Assembly (NCBI GenBank): GCA_034926865.1
Contig: JAYFQP010000016.1
Span: 1 to 64,000 of the forward strand
DNA: 64,000 nucleotides
Direction of reading: 5' to 3'
From: RGIG1902 sp034926865
GTDB lineage: Bacteria; Bacillota; Clostridia; Oscillospirales; Butyricicoccaceae
Part shown: positions 41,713 to 50,030 of the stretch, one piece after another
Numbering within the stretch: the first letter of the stretch is position 1
How the letters are laid out: every line of letters begins with the position of its first letter
Translations under genes and position numbers: made by a program
The notes under the pieces: model-generated
What the model saw: the letters and a program-made list of their open reading frames with translations, nothing else
The model's database searches: none
Told to the model about the DNA's origin: nothing

Positions 41713-43389
41713 GTGAAGAAGTTTTTAGCACTGGTACTCAGCCTGGTTCTATGCATGTCTATGTTCGCCGCATGCGGCAGCAATGATGCAAATCAGGGTG
41801 GGACAAACGGGGGGAAAAACACAGCCGCCCAGGAGTTCAGGACATACCTGGCAGCCGAGCCCTCAACGCTCGATATCAGCCGCAGGAGTGATACGTATTC
41901 AAGTAACATTCTTGCAAATACAGTAGAGGGCCTTGTCCGCAATGAAGACCATGACGGCAAATATGTCATGAGCCCGGGCGATGCCGAAAAATGGGAGCCC
42001 AATGGCGACGGTACCGTTTGGACGTTCCATCTCAACAAGAATGCCAAGTGGTCTGATGGTGAGCCTGTTACCGCACAGCAGTATGTTTACTCGCTCCAGC
42101 GCTCCGCTGACCCTGCGACAGGCTGCCCTAACAGCTTTTTCCTTCAGCCTATAAAGAACTTCTCCAAGGTCAACGACGGCACACTGCCTGTGACTGACCT
42201 GGGCGTTGAAGCAACAGATGACAATACGCTTGTCATCACTCTGGAAGCCGCCATGCCTTCTTTCCTTGACATGTGCTCCGGAACGATCTATTATCCTCTG
42301 CGTAAAGACATCGTAGAGAAGTATGGCGACAAATTTGGTTCCGAAGCTGAGAACTTCATCGGCAACGGCCCATTCAAGATCCAAAGCTGGACGCATAACA
42401 GCGCCATCGTCCTTGTAAAGAATGAAAATTACTGGGATGCTAAGAGCGTCAAGCTTGAGAAGGTAACTTTCAATATCATGACCGATGAGAACACATATTA
42501 TAATGCTTTTCAGAGCGGAGAGCTCGATTATGTTTCAACGGGCTCTGCAGAATGGCTTGGAAAGTTTGCTGATAATAAGGACAACACAGCCATTAAATAC
42601 CCCACAGCTACACTAACCTATTCATTCTATAATAATCAAGATGCGCTATTTAAGAATGTCAACGTTCGTAAGGCTTTCACTCTGTCTATCGATAGAGAAG
42701 AGCTTAACCAGATGTGCTTCAGCGGGCTTAGAACACCAACCTACGGCTGGGTAGTTCCTACAATCTCTGTAGGCGAGACCAACTTCAGGAAGGCTTCCGG
42801 CGATATTATCAAGGATATGCAGGCCGATCTTAAGTCACAGGGCAAGACCGCAAAGGATCTGCTGATCGAGGGAATGAAGGAGCTTGGCCTTGGCGAAGAT
42901 CCGTCCACCCTTAAGGTCACTTTCTCTCTGGCAGGAACATCTGATTGGTACAGAACACTGGGCGATTACCTCCAGCAGACATATCTTAAAGAGCTTGGCG
43001 TAAAAGTCGAGATCAGCTTCGCCGAGTGGGGCATCTTCTATGACAACGTACAGAAGGGCAACTATCAGATCGGCTTCATGGGCTGGGGCGCTTATTATAA
43101 TGACCCGTATGATGTACTTTCGCTGTTCGTTTCCAGCACTGACGCTATCGAGACCGGCTGGTCCAGCACAAAGTATGACGAGCTTATAGCCAAGGGTGCT
43201 GTCGAGATGGATGCAGAAAAGAGAATACAGGACTATAAAGATGCCGAGCATATTCTTATCCAAGACGAGTGCGTTGCTTCTCCTCTGGCGACTGCAAACA
43301 TGAACATCTTTGTTAAGAGCTATGTAAAGAACTATCCTCAGGGTGCTTTCAGCAACTCCGGCCTCAAGTATGTTGAAATTGTAAAATAA
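41713..43389 (+). CDS. Oligopeptide ABC transporter solute-binding lipoprotein (OppA-like)
   Basis: 558-residue extracellular lipoprotein with lipobox Cys at residue 21, family 5 fold and typical OppA phrases: TYLAAEPSTLDISRRSD, WTFHLNKNAKWSDGEPVTAQQYVYSLQR, FNIMTDENTYYNAFQSGELDYV. It should deliver oligopeptides to the permease encoded next. It is not a close relative of the five SBPs at the left end. The start is GTG, six bases after AGGTGG; the signal peptide fits. A hairpin in the 93-base gap before oppB may stabilise this mRNA segment so that more binding protein than permease is made. Confidence 0.93.
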   Translation: MKKFLALVLSLVLCMSMFAACGSNDANQGGTNGGKNTAAQEFRTYLAAEPSTLDISRRSDTYSSNILANTVEGLVRNEDHDGKYVMSPGDAEKWEPNGDGTVWTFHLNKNAKWSDGEPVTAQQYVYSLQRSADPATGCPNSFFLQPIKNFSKVNDGTLPVTDLGVEATDDNTLVITLEAAMPSFLDMCSGTIYYPLRKDIVEKYGDKFGSEAENFIGNGPFKIQSWTHNSAIVLVKNENYWDAKSVKLEKVTFNIMTDENTYYNAFQSGELDYVSTGSAEWLGKFADNKDNTAIKYPTATLTYSFYNNQDALFKNVNVRKAFTLSIDREELNQMCFSGLRTPTYGWVVPTISVGETNFRKASGDIIKDMQADLKSQGKTAKDLLIEGMKELGLGEDPSTLKVTFSLAGTSDWYRTLGDYLQQTYLKELGVKVEISFAEWGIFYDNVQKGNYQIGFMGWGAYYNDPYDVLSLFVSSTDAIETGWSSTKYDELIAKGAVEMDAEKRIQDYKDAEHILIQDECVASPLATANMNIFVKSYVKNYPQGAFSNSGLKYVEIVK

Positions 43390-43405
43390 GAGACCGAAAC
43401 AATCA

Positions 43406-43446
43406 CCGGCGGCCATGAAATTCCTTTATGGCCGCCGGAGCTTTAT
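43406..43446 (+). terminator. Intercistronic hairpin in the opp operon
   Basis: Perfect 11-bp stem (CCGGCGGCCAT and complement) with an 11-base loop and only a weak T stretch. It is likely a partial terminator or mRNA stabiliser between the SBP and permease genes. Confidence 0.6.
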
Positions 43447-43482
43447 CCGTTTAAAGCGGAAGTATGAAAGGAAGCAACTAAT

Positions 43483-44415
43483 TTGACTAAGTATATCCTC
43501 AAAAGACTGGGGCTTATGCTGCTCACCCTGTTTGTCGTTGTGACGGTCACGTTCTTTATGATGAGAGCCATACCGGGCGATCCTCTGGCCAGTATGGCAA
43601 GAAGCCTGCCGGAGCAGACAAAAGCCAATTATTATGCGAAGTATGGCCTCGACAAATCTCTTTTCGAGCAGTATGTCATTTATCTTAAAAATATGATTAA
43701 GGGAGATCTTGGCGAAAGCCTTGTTTATCCCGGACGCTCAGTAAGCGATACAATAGCAAATACCTCCCCCATATCGGCATCGGTGGGCGGAATAGCCCTT
43801 GCCATAGGGCTTATAATCGGTGTTGGGGCGGGGATAGTGGCCGCGCTCAACAAAAACAAGTGGCCGGATTATGTAGTGATGTTTATAGCAATACTGGGAA
43901 TAACGATACCTGTATTTGTTCTGGCTTCGCTTTTGCAGTACCTGTTCTCGGTCAAGCTCGGGTGGCTCCCCACATCAGGATGGGGAGAGGCGAAGCATAA
44001 GGTTATACCCGTTATAGTCTTGTCTTTCGGCACAATAGCGACATATGCCCGCTATATCAAGTCAAGCATGCTTGACACCCTCAGCCAGGACTATGTCCTG
44101 ACGGCAAGGGCAAAGGGCTTAAGCGAGTTTCAGGTAATCTCCAGACATGTAATGCGAAACTCGCTGCTTCCAGCGATAACGATTCTTGCCGGACGCATAG
44201 TGGGCATTTTTACGGGCGCCTTCGTCGTCGAGAAAATGTTCAGCATTCCGGGTATCGGCTTCTACTATATAAGCTCTGTCAATAATAACGACTATACTAT
44301 GATACTTGGGACGACTATTTTCTATGCCGCCCTGTTCGTTGTCGTGCAGTTTATCGTTGACTTTGTCTATACGCTGGTAGATCCCCGAATTCGTATCGTC
44401 GCCGACAAGAACTGA
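43483..44415 (+). CDS. oppB: Oligopeptide ABC transporter permease, OppB
   Basis: 310 residues with six membrane helices in the OppB/DppB pattern: N-terminal YILKRLGLMLLTLFVVVTVTFF, the FMMRAIPGDPL motif, and the EAA-like loop DTLSQDYVLTARAKGLSEFQVISRHVMRN that docks to the ATPases. The start is TTG, eight bases after AAAGGAAG. It forms one transcript with the SBP gene and oppCDF, lying 11 bases before oppC. Confidence 0.94.
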   Translation: MTKYILKRLGLMLLTLFVVVTVTFFMMRAIPGDPLASMARSLPEQTKANYYAKYGLDKSLFEQYVIYLKNMIKGDLGESLVYPGRSVSDTIANTSPISASVGGIALAIGLIIGVGAGIVAALNKNKWPDYVVMFIAILGITIPVFVLASLLQYLFSVKLGWLPTSGWGEAKHKVIPVIVLSFGTIATYARYIKSSMLDTLSQDYVLTARAKGLSEFQVISRHVMRNSLLPAITILAGRIVGIFTGAFVVEKMFSIPGIGFYYISSVNNNDYTMILGTTIFYAALFVVVQFIVDFVYTLVDPRIRIVADKN

Positions 44416-44426
44416 GGGGGAACAAC

Positions 44427-45347
44427 ATGGATAATATTTCAAAAGAAAAGTTTACTATAATAGGCGTAAAGCCCGGAGAGGGAGAGATAATCGCCCGCCC
44501 GAGAATAAGCTATATGAAGGATGCCTGGCGCAGGTTTAAGGAAAACAAAACTGCCCTCGTCGCATTTATAATTCTTGCCATACTTATATTCATGTGCGTC
44601 TTCGGCCCCGCTATAAGCGGTTATGCCTTTGAGGAGGTTGACAAGGGAGCAATAAATCAGTCTCCCGGCGCGGCGCATTGGTTCGGGACGGATAAGCTGG
44701 GGCGCGATATCTTCGCCAGAGTATGGATTGGCGGCCGCGTATCTATGATAATCGGCCTTGTGGGCGCATTGATATCCTCCGTTGCTGGATGCCTTTACGG
44801 CGGCATTTCGGCATACTTCGGAGGGACCGTAGATAATGTCATGATGCGTATCGTTGAGGTTATCATAAGCGTGCCTTATCTTATAGTTGTTATACTGCTC
44901 TCTGTTATTTTGGGAAACAGCAGTATCTTTACCCTAATTCTCGCTATGACGCTGACAGGCTGGTGCAGCACGGCAAGGCTTGTCAGGGGCCAGATGCTAC
45001 AGATCAAGAGCCAGGAATATATACTGGCGTCTCAGGGCCTTGGGGTTTCCCCGGGAAGGATCATACGCAAGCATATGATACCGAATACCCTGAATGTCAT
45101 CATTGTTGCAATTACTTTTGATATACCAAGCTATATTTTCTCCGAGGCATTTTTGAGCTATATAGGTCTTGGTATCCAGCCCCCGAATACAAGCTGGGGT
45201 GCTCTGGCCTATGCCGCACAAAGCCAGTTCATGTTTTATCCTTACCAGCTCTTCTTCCCGGGAATCATGATCGCGCTTACCATGCTGTCCTTTACGCTGC
45301 TTGGCGATGGGCTGAGGGATGCGCTTGATCCCAAGCTAAGAAAGTAG
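44427..45347 (+). CDS. oppC: Oligopeptide ABC transporter permease, OppC
   Basis: 306 residues. After a cytosolic N-terminus comes the OppC-type block WRRFKENKTALVAFIILAILI, then GTDKLGRDIFARVWIGGRVS and the EAA loop IKSQEYILASQGLGVSPGRIIRKHMIPN. Pairs with OppB to form the channel. GAGGGGGAACAAC precedes the ATG; oppD begins 10 bases after the stop. Confidence 0.94.
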   Translation: MDNISKEKFTIIGVKPGEGEIIARPRISYMKDAWRRFKENKTALVAFIILAILIFMCVFGPAISGYAFEEVDKGAINQSPGAAHWFGTDKLGRDIFARVWIGGRVSMIIGLVGALISSVAGCLYGGISAYFGGTVDNVMMRIVEVIISVPYLIVVILLSVILGNSSIFTLILAMTLTGWCSTARLVRGQMLQIKSQEYILASQGLGVSPGRIIRKHMIPNTLNVIIVAITFDIPSYIFSEAFLSYIGLGIQPPNTSWGALAYAAQSQFMFYPYQLFFPGIMIALTMLSFTLLGDGLRDALDPKLRK

Positions 45348-45357
45348 AGGAAGATAT

Positions 45358-46380
45358 ATGGATAAGATTTTACAGGTAAAAGACCTCAGTGTCTCCTTCA
45401 ACACATATGTCGGAGAGGTAAAGGCGGTAAGAGGCGTAAGCTTTGATATAGCCCCGGGCGAAACTCTGGCTTTCGTAGGCGAATCCGGCTGCGGAAAGAC
45501 CGTAACAGCCAAAGCGATCATGCGGCTTCTTCAGCCTCCGTTTTCCGTTATCAAGGAGGGAAGCTCGGTCATGTTTGAGGATACCGAGGTTCTTGATATG
45601 GGCAAAAGGGAGCTTAGAGAATACAGGGGAAATGATGTCAGCATGATATTCCAAGACCCCATGACGTCCCTTAACCCCACGATGACCTGCGGCAAGCAGA
45701 TAATGGAGTCGCTCATGCTTCACAGGGGCATGGATAAAGCGCAGGCAAGGCAGGCCGCCATCGACACACTTACACTTGTCAAGATACCTGATGCGGAAAA
45801 GCGCGTTGATGAATACCCTCACCAGATGTCGGGCGGAATGCGCCAGCGCGTGATGATTGCCATCGCCATCTCCTGCGAACCGAAAATACTGATAGCGGAT
45901 GAGCCGACGACAGCCCTTGACGTAACGATACAGGCTCAGATAATCGACCTTTTAAGGGAGCTTAAGGAAAAGCTTGGCATAGCTATCATACTGGTCTCCC
46001 ATGACCTCGGCGTTGTGGCCAACTTTGCCGACCGAATACAGGTCATGTATGCCGGTCAGATACTTGAGCGTGGAACGGCACACGAGATATTCTATGAATC
46101 AAAGCATCCTTATACATGGGCGCTTTTAAGCTCGGTTCCAAAGCTCGGCACAGAAATTAAGCATCAGCTTTATTCCCTTGGGGGTACTCCTCCTGATCTC
46201 CTGCTGCCGCTTGAATGCTGCCCGTTTGCCGCCAGGTGCGAATATTGTATGCCTATCTGCCGCGAGCGCAATCCGCAGGAGCAGAAGCTAAGCGATACTC
46301 ATGGCGTTTCCTGCTGGCTGCTTCATCCCGACGCGCCCAAGGTGAAATCCTTTAACGAAAGGCAAAGGGAAGAGATATGA
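45358..46380 (+). CDS. oppD: Oligopeptide ABC transporter ATPase, OppD
   Basis: 340-residue ATPase. Walker A is VGESGCGKT, the Q-loop lies in IFQDPMTSLNPTM, the signature is MSGGMRQRV and Walker B is LIADEPTTALD. A C-terminal peptide-transporter extension contains four cysteines (CCPFAARCEYCMPIC), the usual [4Fe-4S]-like Cys cluster of OppD/DppD proteins. Overlaps oppF by four bases. Confidence 0.95.
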   Translation: MDKILQVKDLSVSFNTYVGEVKAVRGVSFDIAPGETLAFVGESGCGKTVTAKAIMRLLQPPFSVIKEGSSVMFEDTEVLDMGKRELREYRGNDVSMIFQDPMTSLNPTMTCGKQIMESLMLHRGMDKAQARQAAIDTLTLVKIPDAEKRVDEYPHQMSGGMRQRVMIAIAISCEPKILIADEPTTALDVTIQAQIIDLLRELKEKLGIAIILVSHDLGVVANFADRIQVMYAGQILERGTAHEIFYESKHPYTWALLSSVPKLGTEIKHQLYSLGGTPPDLLLPLECCPFAARCEYCMPICRERNPQEQKLSDTHGVSCWLLHPDAPKVKSFNERQREEI

Positions 46381-47354
46381 GCGAAAAATTATTAGAGGTC
46401 GAGAACCTTTGCAAGTATTTCTCTGCCGGCAGAAATCAGACGCTTAAGGCAGTTGACAATGTTTCTTTCTATATCAACAAGGGCGAGACTCTCGGCCTTG
46501 TGGGCGAATCGGGCTGCGGCAAGACTACCTGCGGCCGCACAGTCGCCAAGCTTTATCACCCCACCTCCGGAAGCGTTCTCTTTGAAAACGAGGATGTCAG
46601 CAGGCTCAGGGGAAAGGAGCTTATTGGCTTCAAGAAGAATGTCCAGATGATATTTCAGGACCCCTATTCTTCCCTTGATCCGCGCATGACGATAGCCGAG
46701 ATAATCGGCGAGGGCATGGACGTTCACTTTGATTATTCCGGCAAAGAGAAGAACGACAAGGTCACCGAGCTTTTGTCAAGAGTTGGCCTCACGGAGGATT
46801 ATGCCAACCGCTTTGCCCATGAGCTTTCGGGCGGGCAGCGCCAGCGCGTCGGTATAGCAAGGGCTTTGGCCGTCGAGCCCGAGTTCATAGTCTGCGATGA
46901 GCCGATATCGGCGCTTGACGTTTCGATACAGGCCCAGATAGTCAACCTTCTCATAAAACTTCAGAGGGAGAACGGGCTGACATATCTCTTTATATCCCAT
47001 GACCTTTCGATGGTGAGGCATATATCCGACAGGGTTGGGGTTATGTACCTTGGCAGCCTTGTAGAGTTAGCCAGCAGCAGCGATATTTTCTCGCGCCAGC
47101 TTCACCCTTATACCAAGGCTTTGCTCTCGGCGATACCGACGGCAGACCCAGAGGCGGAAAAAAAGCGCGTCAGGGTGCCTATAAAGGGCGAAGTCCCAAG
47201 CCCGATCAACCCGCCTTCGGGCTGTAAGTTCCGCACCAGGTGCAGTCATGCAACAGATATCTGCGCAAAAGAGGCACCTGTTCTTACAGAGGTTGTGCCC
47301 GGCAGGTTCACAGCGTGCCACCACTGGCAGGAGGCCATGCAGGCTGAGTTTTAA
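46377..47354 (+). CDS. oppF: Oligopeptide ABC transporter ATPase, OppF
   Basis: 325-residue partner ATPase. Walker A VGESGCGKTTCGR, Q-loop IFQDPYSSLDPRM, signature ELSGGQRQRV, Walker B FIVCDEPISALD, H-loop FISHDLSMV, plus the C-terminal Cys-containing extension (GCKFRTRCSHATDIC). The ATG overlaps the oppD stop, so translation is coupled. A GC-rich hairpin follows at 47378-47407. Confidence 0.95.
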   Translation: MSEKLLEVENLCKYFSAGRNQTLKAVDNVSFYINKGETLGLVGESGCGKTTCGRTVAKLYHPTSGSVLFENEDVSRLRGKELIGFKKNVQMIFQDPYSSLDPRMTIAEIIGEGMDVHFDYSGKEKNDKVTELLSRVGLTEDYANRFAHELSGGQRQRVGIARALAVEPEFIVCDEPISALDVSIQAQIVNLLIKLQRENGLTYLFISHDLSMVRHISDRVGVMYLGSLVELASSSDIFSRQLHPYTKALLSAIPTADPEAEKKRVRVPIKGEVPSPINPPSGCKFRTRCSHATDICAKEAPVLTEVVPGRFTACHHWQEAMQAEF

Positions 47355-47377
47355 TAATTCAAAGGTTATGATAAAAA

Positions 47378-47407
47378 CGCCCTCTCCCATACAGGAGGGG
47401 GCGCTTT
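47378..47407 (+). terminator. Probable terminator of the opp operon
   Basis: CGCCCTCTCC pairs with GGAGGGGGCG (one wobble) around a six-base loop, followed by CTTTGG. The longer hairpin at 47502-47546 is a second, stronger stop. Confidence 0.55.
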
Positions 47408-47501
47408 GGCGTGCAAATGGCCATGAAACTGATACAAGCAAAGCAGAAGATGAACCACTAGCTGAAATCAATAAATTAGCTGAACTCGGATAGTTATAAA
47501 A

Positions 47502-47546
47502 GGTGCTTGGACAAAATTTGCATTTTGCCCAAGCACCATCTGTTTT
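47502..47546. terminator. Bidirectional terminator between opp and superoxide reductase genes
   Basis: GGTGCTTGG and CCAAGCACC arms with an inner AAAAT/ATTTT stem. T-rich stretches follow on both strands, suiting convergent genes. Confidence 0.75.
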
Positions 47547-47562
47547 TAAAGAAAGAGTATCT

Positions 47563-47940
47563 TTACTTGACTTCGGCTTTCCACAAACCGTGAAGATTGC
47601 AGTATTCATAGGCTGCTACTGCCTCATCGCCCTCGGCGACCATAAATACAGCTGAGGGATCGGTTCCGGGAACGAGAGCCTTATACTGATTGCCCTGTTT
47701 TGTCTCAAGAACTATCCACATGATGTAATGCTCCGGAAGCATGGGATGCTTGACTTCGCCAACAGTGACGGTGACCTTTTGACCCGCTACCTTGACAACA
47801 GGAACATGCTTTTCGTTTGCGGCATCTGTGGTATTGGGAATCAGCTCCTGCATCTCTTCTCCGCAGCAGACAACGGGAACTCCCGATGCATGGGCGAAGG
47901 TTATAATGTTATGACAATGCTTACAGATATAAAATTTCAT
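47563..47940 (-). CDS. Superoxide reductase (desulfoferrodoxin type)
   Basis: 125 residues. The N-terminal desulforedoxin-like domain has Cys at 6, 9, 25 and 26, a rubredoxin-type iron site. The C-terminal domain carries the catalytic iron ligands: H45 in the EKHVPV motif, H65 and H71 in KHPMLPEHY, and Cys plus His in YCNLHG. It reduces superoxide to peroxide without making oxygen, as in strict anaerobes. The conserved Glu-Lys before H45 is intact. The gene lies 79 bases downstream of ferritin on the same strand and probably belongs to the same stress response. Confidence 0.95.
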   Translation of the reverse strand: MKFYICKHCHNIITFAHASGVPVVCCGEEMQELIPNTTDAANEKHVPVVKVAGQKVTVTVGEVKHPMLPEHYIMWIVLETKQGNQYKALVPGTDPSAVFMVAEGDEAVAAYEYCNLHGLWKAEVK

Positions 47941-48019
47941 TTTAAATTCCTCTTTTCATTAAATTAAGTATTTATGGACGGCTTCTTAATGTATTCGTGC
48001 TATGTATCCTGAGATATAA

Positions 48020-48529
48020 TTACAATACCAGTGTAGGCGGAGCGTAAACTCTTGCTGCAAGTTCCTGATCAAGGAGATACAGCCCCTTTGAGTCTCCACC
48101 GAACAGTTCCATTTTTTTGATAAGATCAATGGCGTTGGTTTCTTCTTCACCCTGTTCCTTTACAAACCAGTCAAGGAACTGAAGCGTACGGTAATCCTTT
48201 GACTCAGATGCCGCATTATATATCGTGTTGATCGATTCGGTCACGTACTTTTCGTGGGCAAGCCCGGCTTTTAACACCGCGAGGCCATCAGCCCAGGAGC
48301 TGTCAGGCTTAGCGATAGATTCATAAACAACCTTGCTGTCGTTCTTCTGCAAATACTGAGTCATGAGCATGGCATGGTCACGTTCTTCCTGAGCCTGTAC
48401 CTGATACCAGTTTGCAAAGCCGTTAAGACCCTCCTGAACAAAATAATTTGCAAAGCTCAGGTATAGGTATGCGGAATAGAATTCCTTGTTAACCTGTTCA
48501 TTCAACAAATTGCTAACGGTTTCTTTCAT
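48020..48529 (-). CDS. Ferritin
   Basis: 169-residue iron-storage ferritin of the bacterial FtnA type. Four-helix bundle with ferroxidase residues visible: NKEFYSAYLYLSFANYF (Glu of helix A), QEERDHAMLM (Glu and His of helix B) and VKEQGEEETNAIDLI (helix D). It oxidises and stores iron and limits Fenton chemistry. Strong ribosome site (AGGAGGTG) before the ATG. The promoter region contains a PerR-like palindrome, and superoxide reductase follows. Confidence 0.95.
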   Translation of the reverse strand: MKETVSNLLNEQVNKEFYSAYLYLSFANYFVQEGLNGFANWYQVQAQEERDHAMLMTQYLQKNDSKVVYESIAKPDSSWADGLAVLKAGLAHEKYVTESINTIYNAASESKDYRTLQFLDWFVKEQGEEETNAIDLIKKMELFGGDSKGLYLLDQELAARVYAPPTLVL

Positions 48530-48562
48530 CGTAAAACACCTCCTGTTTGGTAATATTTACAT

Positions 48563-48595
48563 TTATACTATAGCATAATTGGGTATGACATTCAA
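48563..48595 (-). promoter_or_regulatory. Ferritin promoter with PerR-like palindrome
   Basis: On the minus strand: TTGAAT, 17-base spacer, TATAGT. The -10 region lies in TTATACT-AT-AGCATAA (48563-48578), an imperfect inverted repeat similar to the Bacillus PerR box (TTATAAT-N-ATTATAA). The PerR assignment is a guess. Confidence 0.5.
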
Positions 48596-48698
48596 GTGAC
48601 TTGATCACTGTGTGAGAGGCTGTGTTTTGTCCATTTTACATGAGGCCAACAGGTATTCGCAGTGCTTTGTGGTAAAATACTTAAGATGCTTTATCCAA

Positions 48699-48727
48699 TT
48701 GCCTTTTGAAATGAGCTGTGGTATACT
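48699..48727 (+). promoter_or_regulatory. Promoter of the three-MFS operon
   Basis: TTGCCT (48699-48704), 17-base spacer, extended TGG-TATACT (48722-48727). Confidence 0.6.
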
Positions 48728-48764
48728 TTTTAAGTTGAAAATAAAATAATCGGGGGGAACATGG

Positions 48765-50030
48765 ATGGAAGACTCACAAAAGCCACGGGGGCTGTTTTAC
48801 GGCTGGGTCATAGTTCTTGCGGGAACGTTGATAATGGCGGCTTTTATGGGCATCGTCTATAACTGCTTCAGCCAATTTATAAAGCCCGTATGCGAGGATC
48901 TCGGCTTTACTCGTCAGGCGATGAGCATGAATCAGACAATTATATCGCTTATTCAGGTGGGCGTTGCTTTCGCATGGGGCTGGATACTTATGAAAGTAAG
49001 GATTAAAAACCTCATGCTTTTCTGGGCTGTTATAGGGTCCTGCGGGTTTTTTCTATACTCCTATGCAACGAAGATATGGATGTTTTATTTAATATCCGTA
49101 GTTATGAGCGTGAGTATGGCATTATTGACGATGCTGCCGTTTTCCTACATAGTATCAAACTGGTTCCATGAAAAAAGAGGGCTTGCCATGGGCATATGCT
49201 TTATGGGCAGCGGACTTGGCGGGATGATACTCAACCCATTTCTCGGGCTGTGGCTTGTAAATTACGGCTGGAGGATGTCTTTTAGGATATTGGCGGTCAT
49301 AATGGCTGTTGTCTCCATACCATGTGTACTTTTGGTCAAGGTTAGGCCTGAGCATATGGGCCTCAGAGCATTAGGCTCGGGAAATGAACCGGATGAAGCG
49401 GGAGCTGAAGAAGAGGCATGGGGATATACGCTTACGGAGGCAAAGCGGATGCCCAAGTTCTGGATACTTGCCGCCTGTACGATGATGGTCAATATGGGGC
49501 TTTCGGGCCTTGTTCAGACACTTTCACCCCATTTGACTGACAACGGTTATTCCGTCACCTTTGCGGCGATGATGGTCTCCGTGTCGATGGGCACAATGGC
49601 CTTGGGCAAGATGATTTTAGGCCAGTTTTTCGATATGCTTGGAACCAGAAAGGCGTCTGCTTTTTCGATGGCATGCGGCTTTTTCGGGCTTGTCGGCATG
49701 ATCTTCTGCCAGTTTAAGGCCGCTCTTATTCTGATAGTCCTCGGAATAGGTTTTGGCTGTTCGTTCAGCACGGTGGGTAACCCCATTGTTGTTCAGAATG
49801 TCTTCGGTAAAAAGGATTTTGGCGCTATCATGGGGATATTTACTGCCTGCAACAGCTTGGGGGGAGCGATTTCGCCTACTGTGAACGGCACCGCATTTGA
49901 TATGTTCGGCAGTTATCGCGCCTCCTTTTTTGTATGGGCGGGTATGATAGTTGCAGTATTAGTTTGCTATGCTGTTTTCCTGCCCTCATCAAACGGGCAT
50001 AGGTCGGGAGCTGAGGGGCAGACAAGATGA
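48765..50030 (+). CDS. MFS transporter, oxalate/formate-antiporter-like (copy 1 of 3)
   Basis: 421 residues, 12 predicted helices. N-terminal FYGWVIVLAGTLIMAA and the MGSGLGGMILNP block near residue 145 place it in the OFA (oxalate:formate antiporter) group of the major facilitator superfamily, which moves small organic anions. The central acidic loop (EPDEAGAEEEAWG) separates the two six-helix halves; HLTDNGYSVTFAAMMVS marks helix 7. The ATG at 48765 follows a run of six G by seven bases. It heads an operon with two close paralogues; the substrate is unknown. Confidence 0.88.
   Translation: MEDSQKPRGLFYGWVIVLAGTLIMAAFMGIVYNCFSQFIKPVCEDLGFTRQAMSMNQTIISLIQVGVAFAWGWILMKVRIKNLMLFWAVIGSCGFFLYSYATKIWMFYLISVVMSVSMALLTMLPFSYIVSNWFHEKRGLAMGICFMGSGLGGMILNPFLGLWLVNYGWRMSFRILAVIMAVVSIPCVLLVKVRPEHMGLRALGSGNEPDEAGAEEEAWGYTLTEAKRMPKFWILAACTMMVNMGLSGLVQTLSPHLTDNGYSVTFAAMMVSVSMGTMALGKMILGQFFDMLGTRKASAFSMACGFFGLVGMIFCQFKAALILIVLGIGFGCSFSTVGNPIVVQNVFGKKDFGAIMGIFTACNSLGGAISPTVNGTAFDMFGSYRASFFVWAGMIVAVLVCYAVFLPSSNGHRSGAEGQTR

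Noticed and set aside
47371..47493. A ~41-codon ORF after oppF (MIKTPSPIQEG start)
   Set aside because: It runs through the terminator hairpin and has no ribosome site; treated as non-coding.
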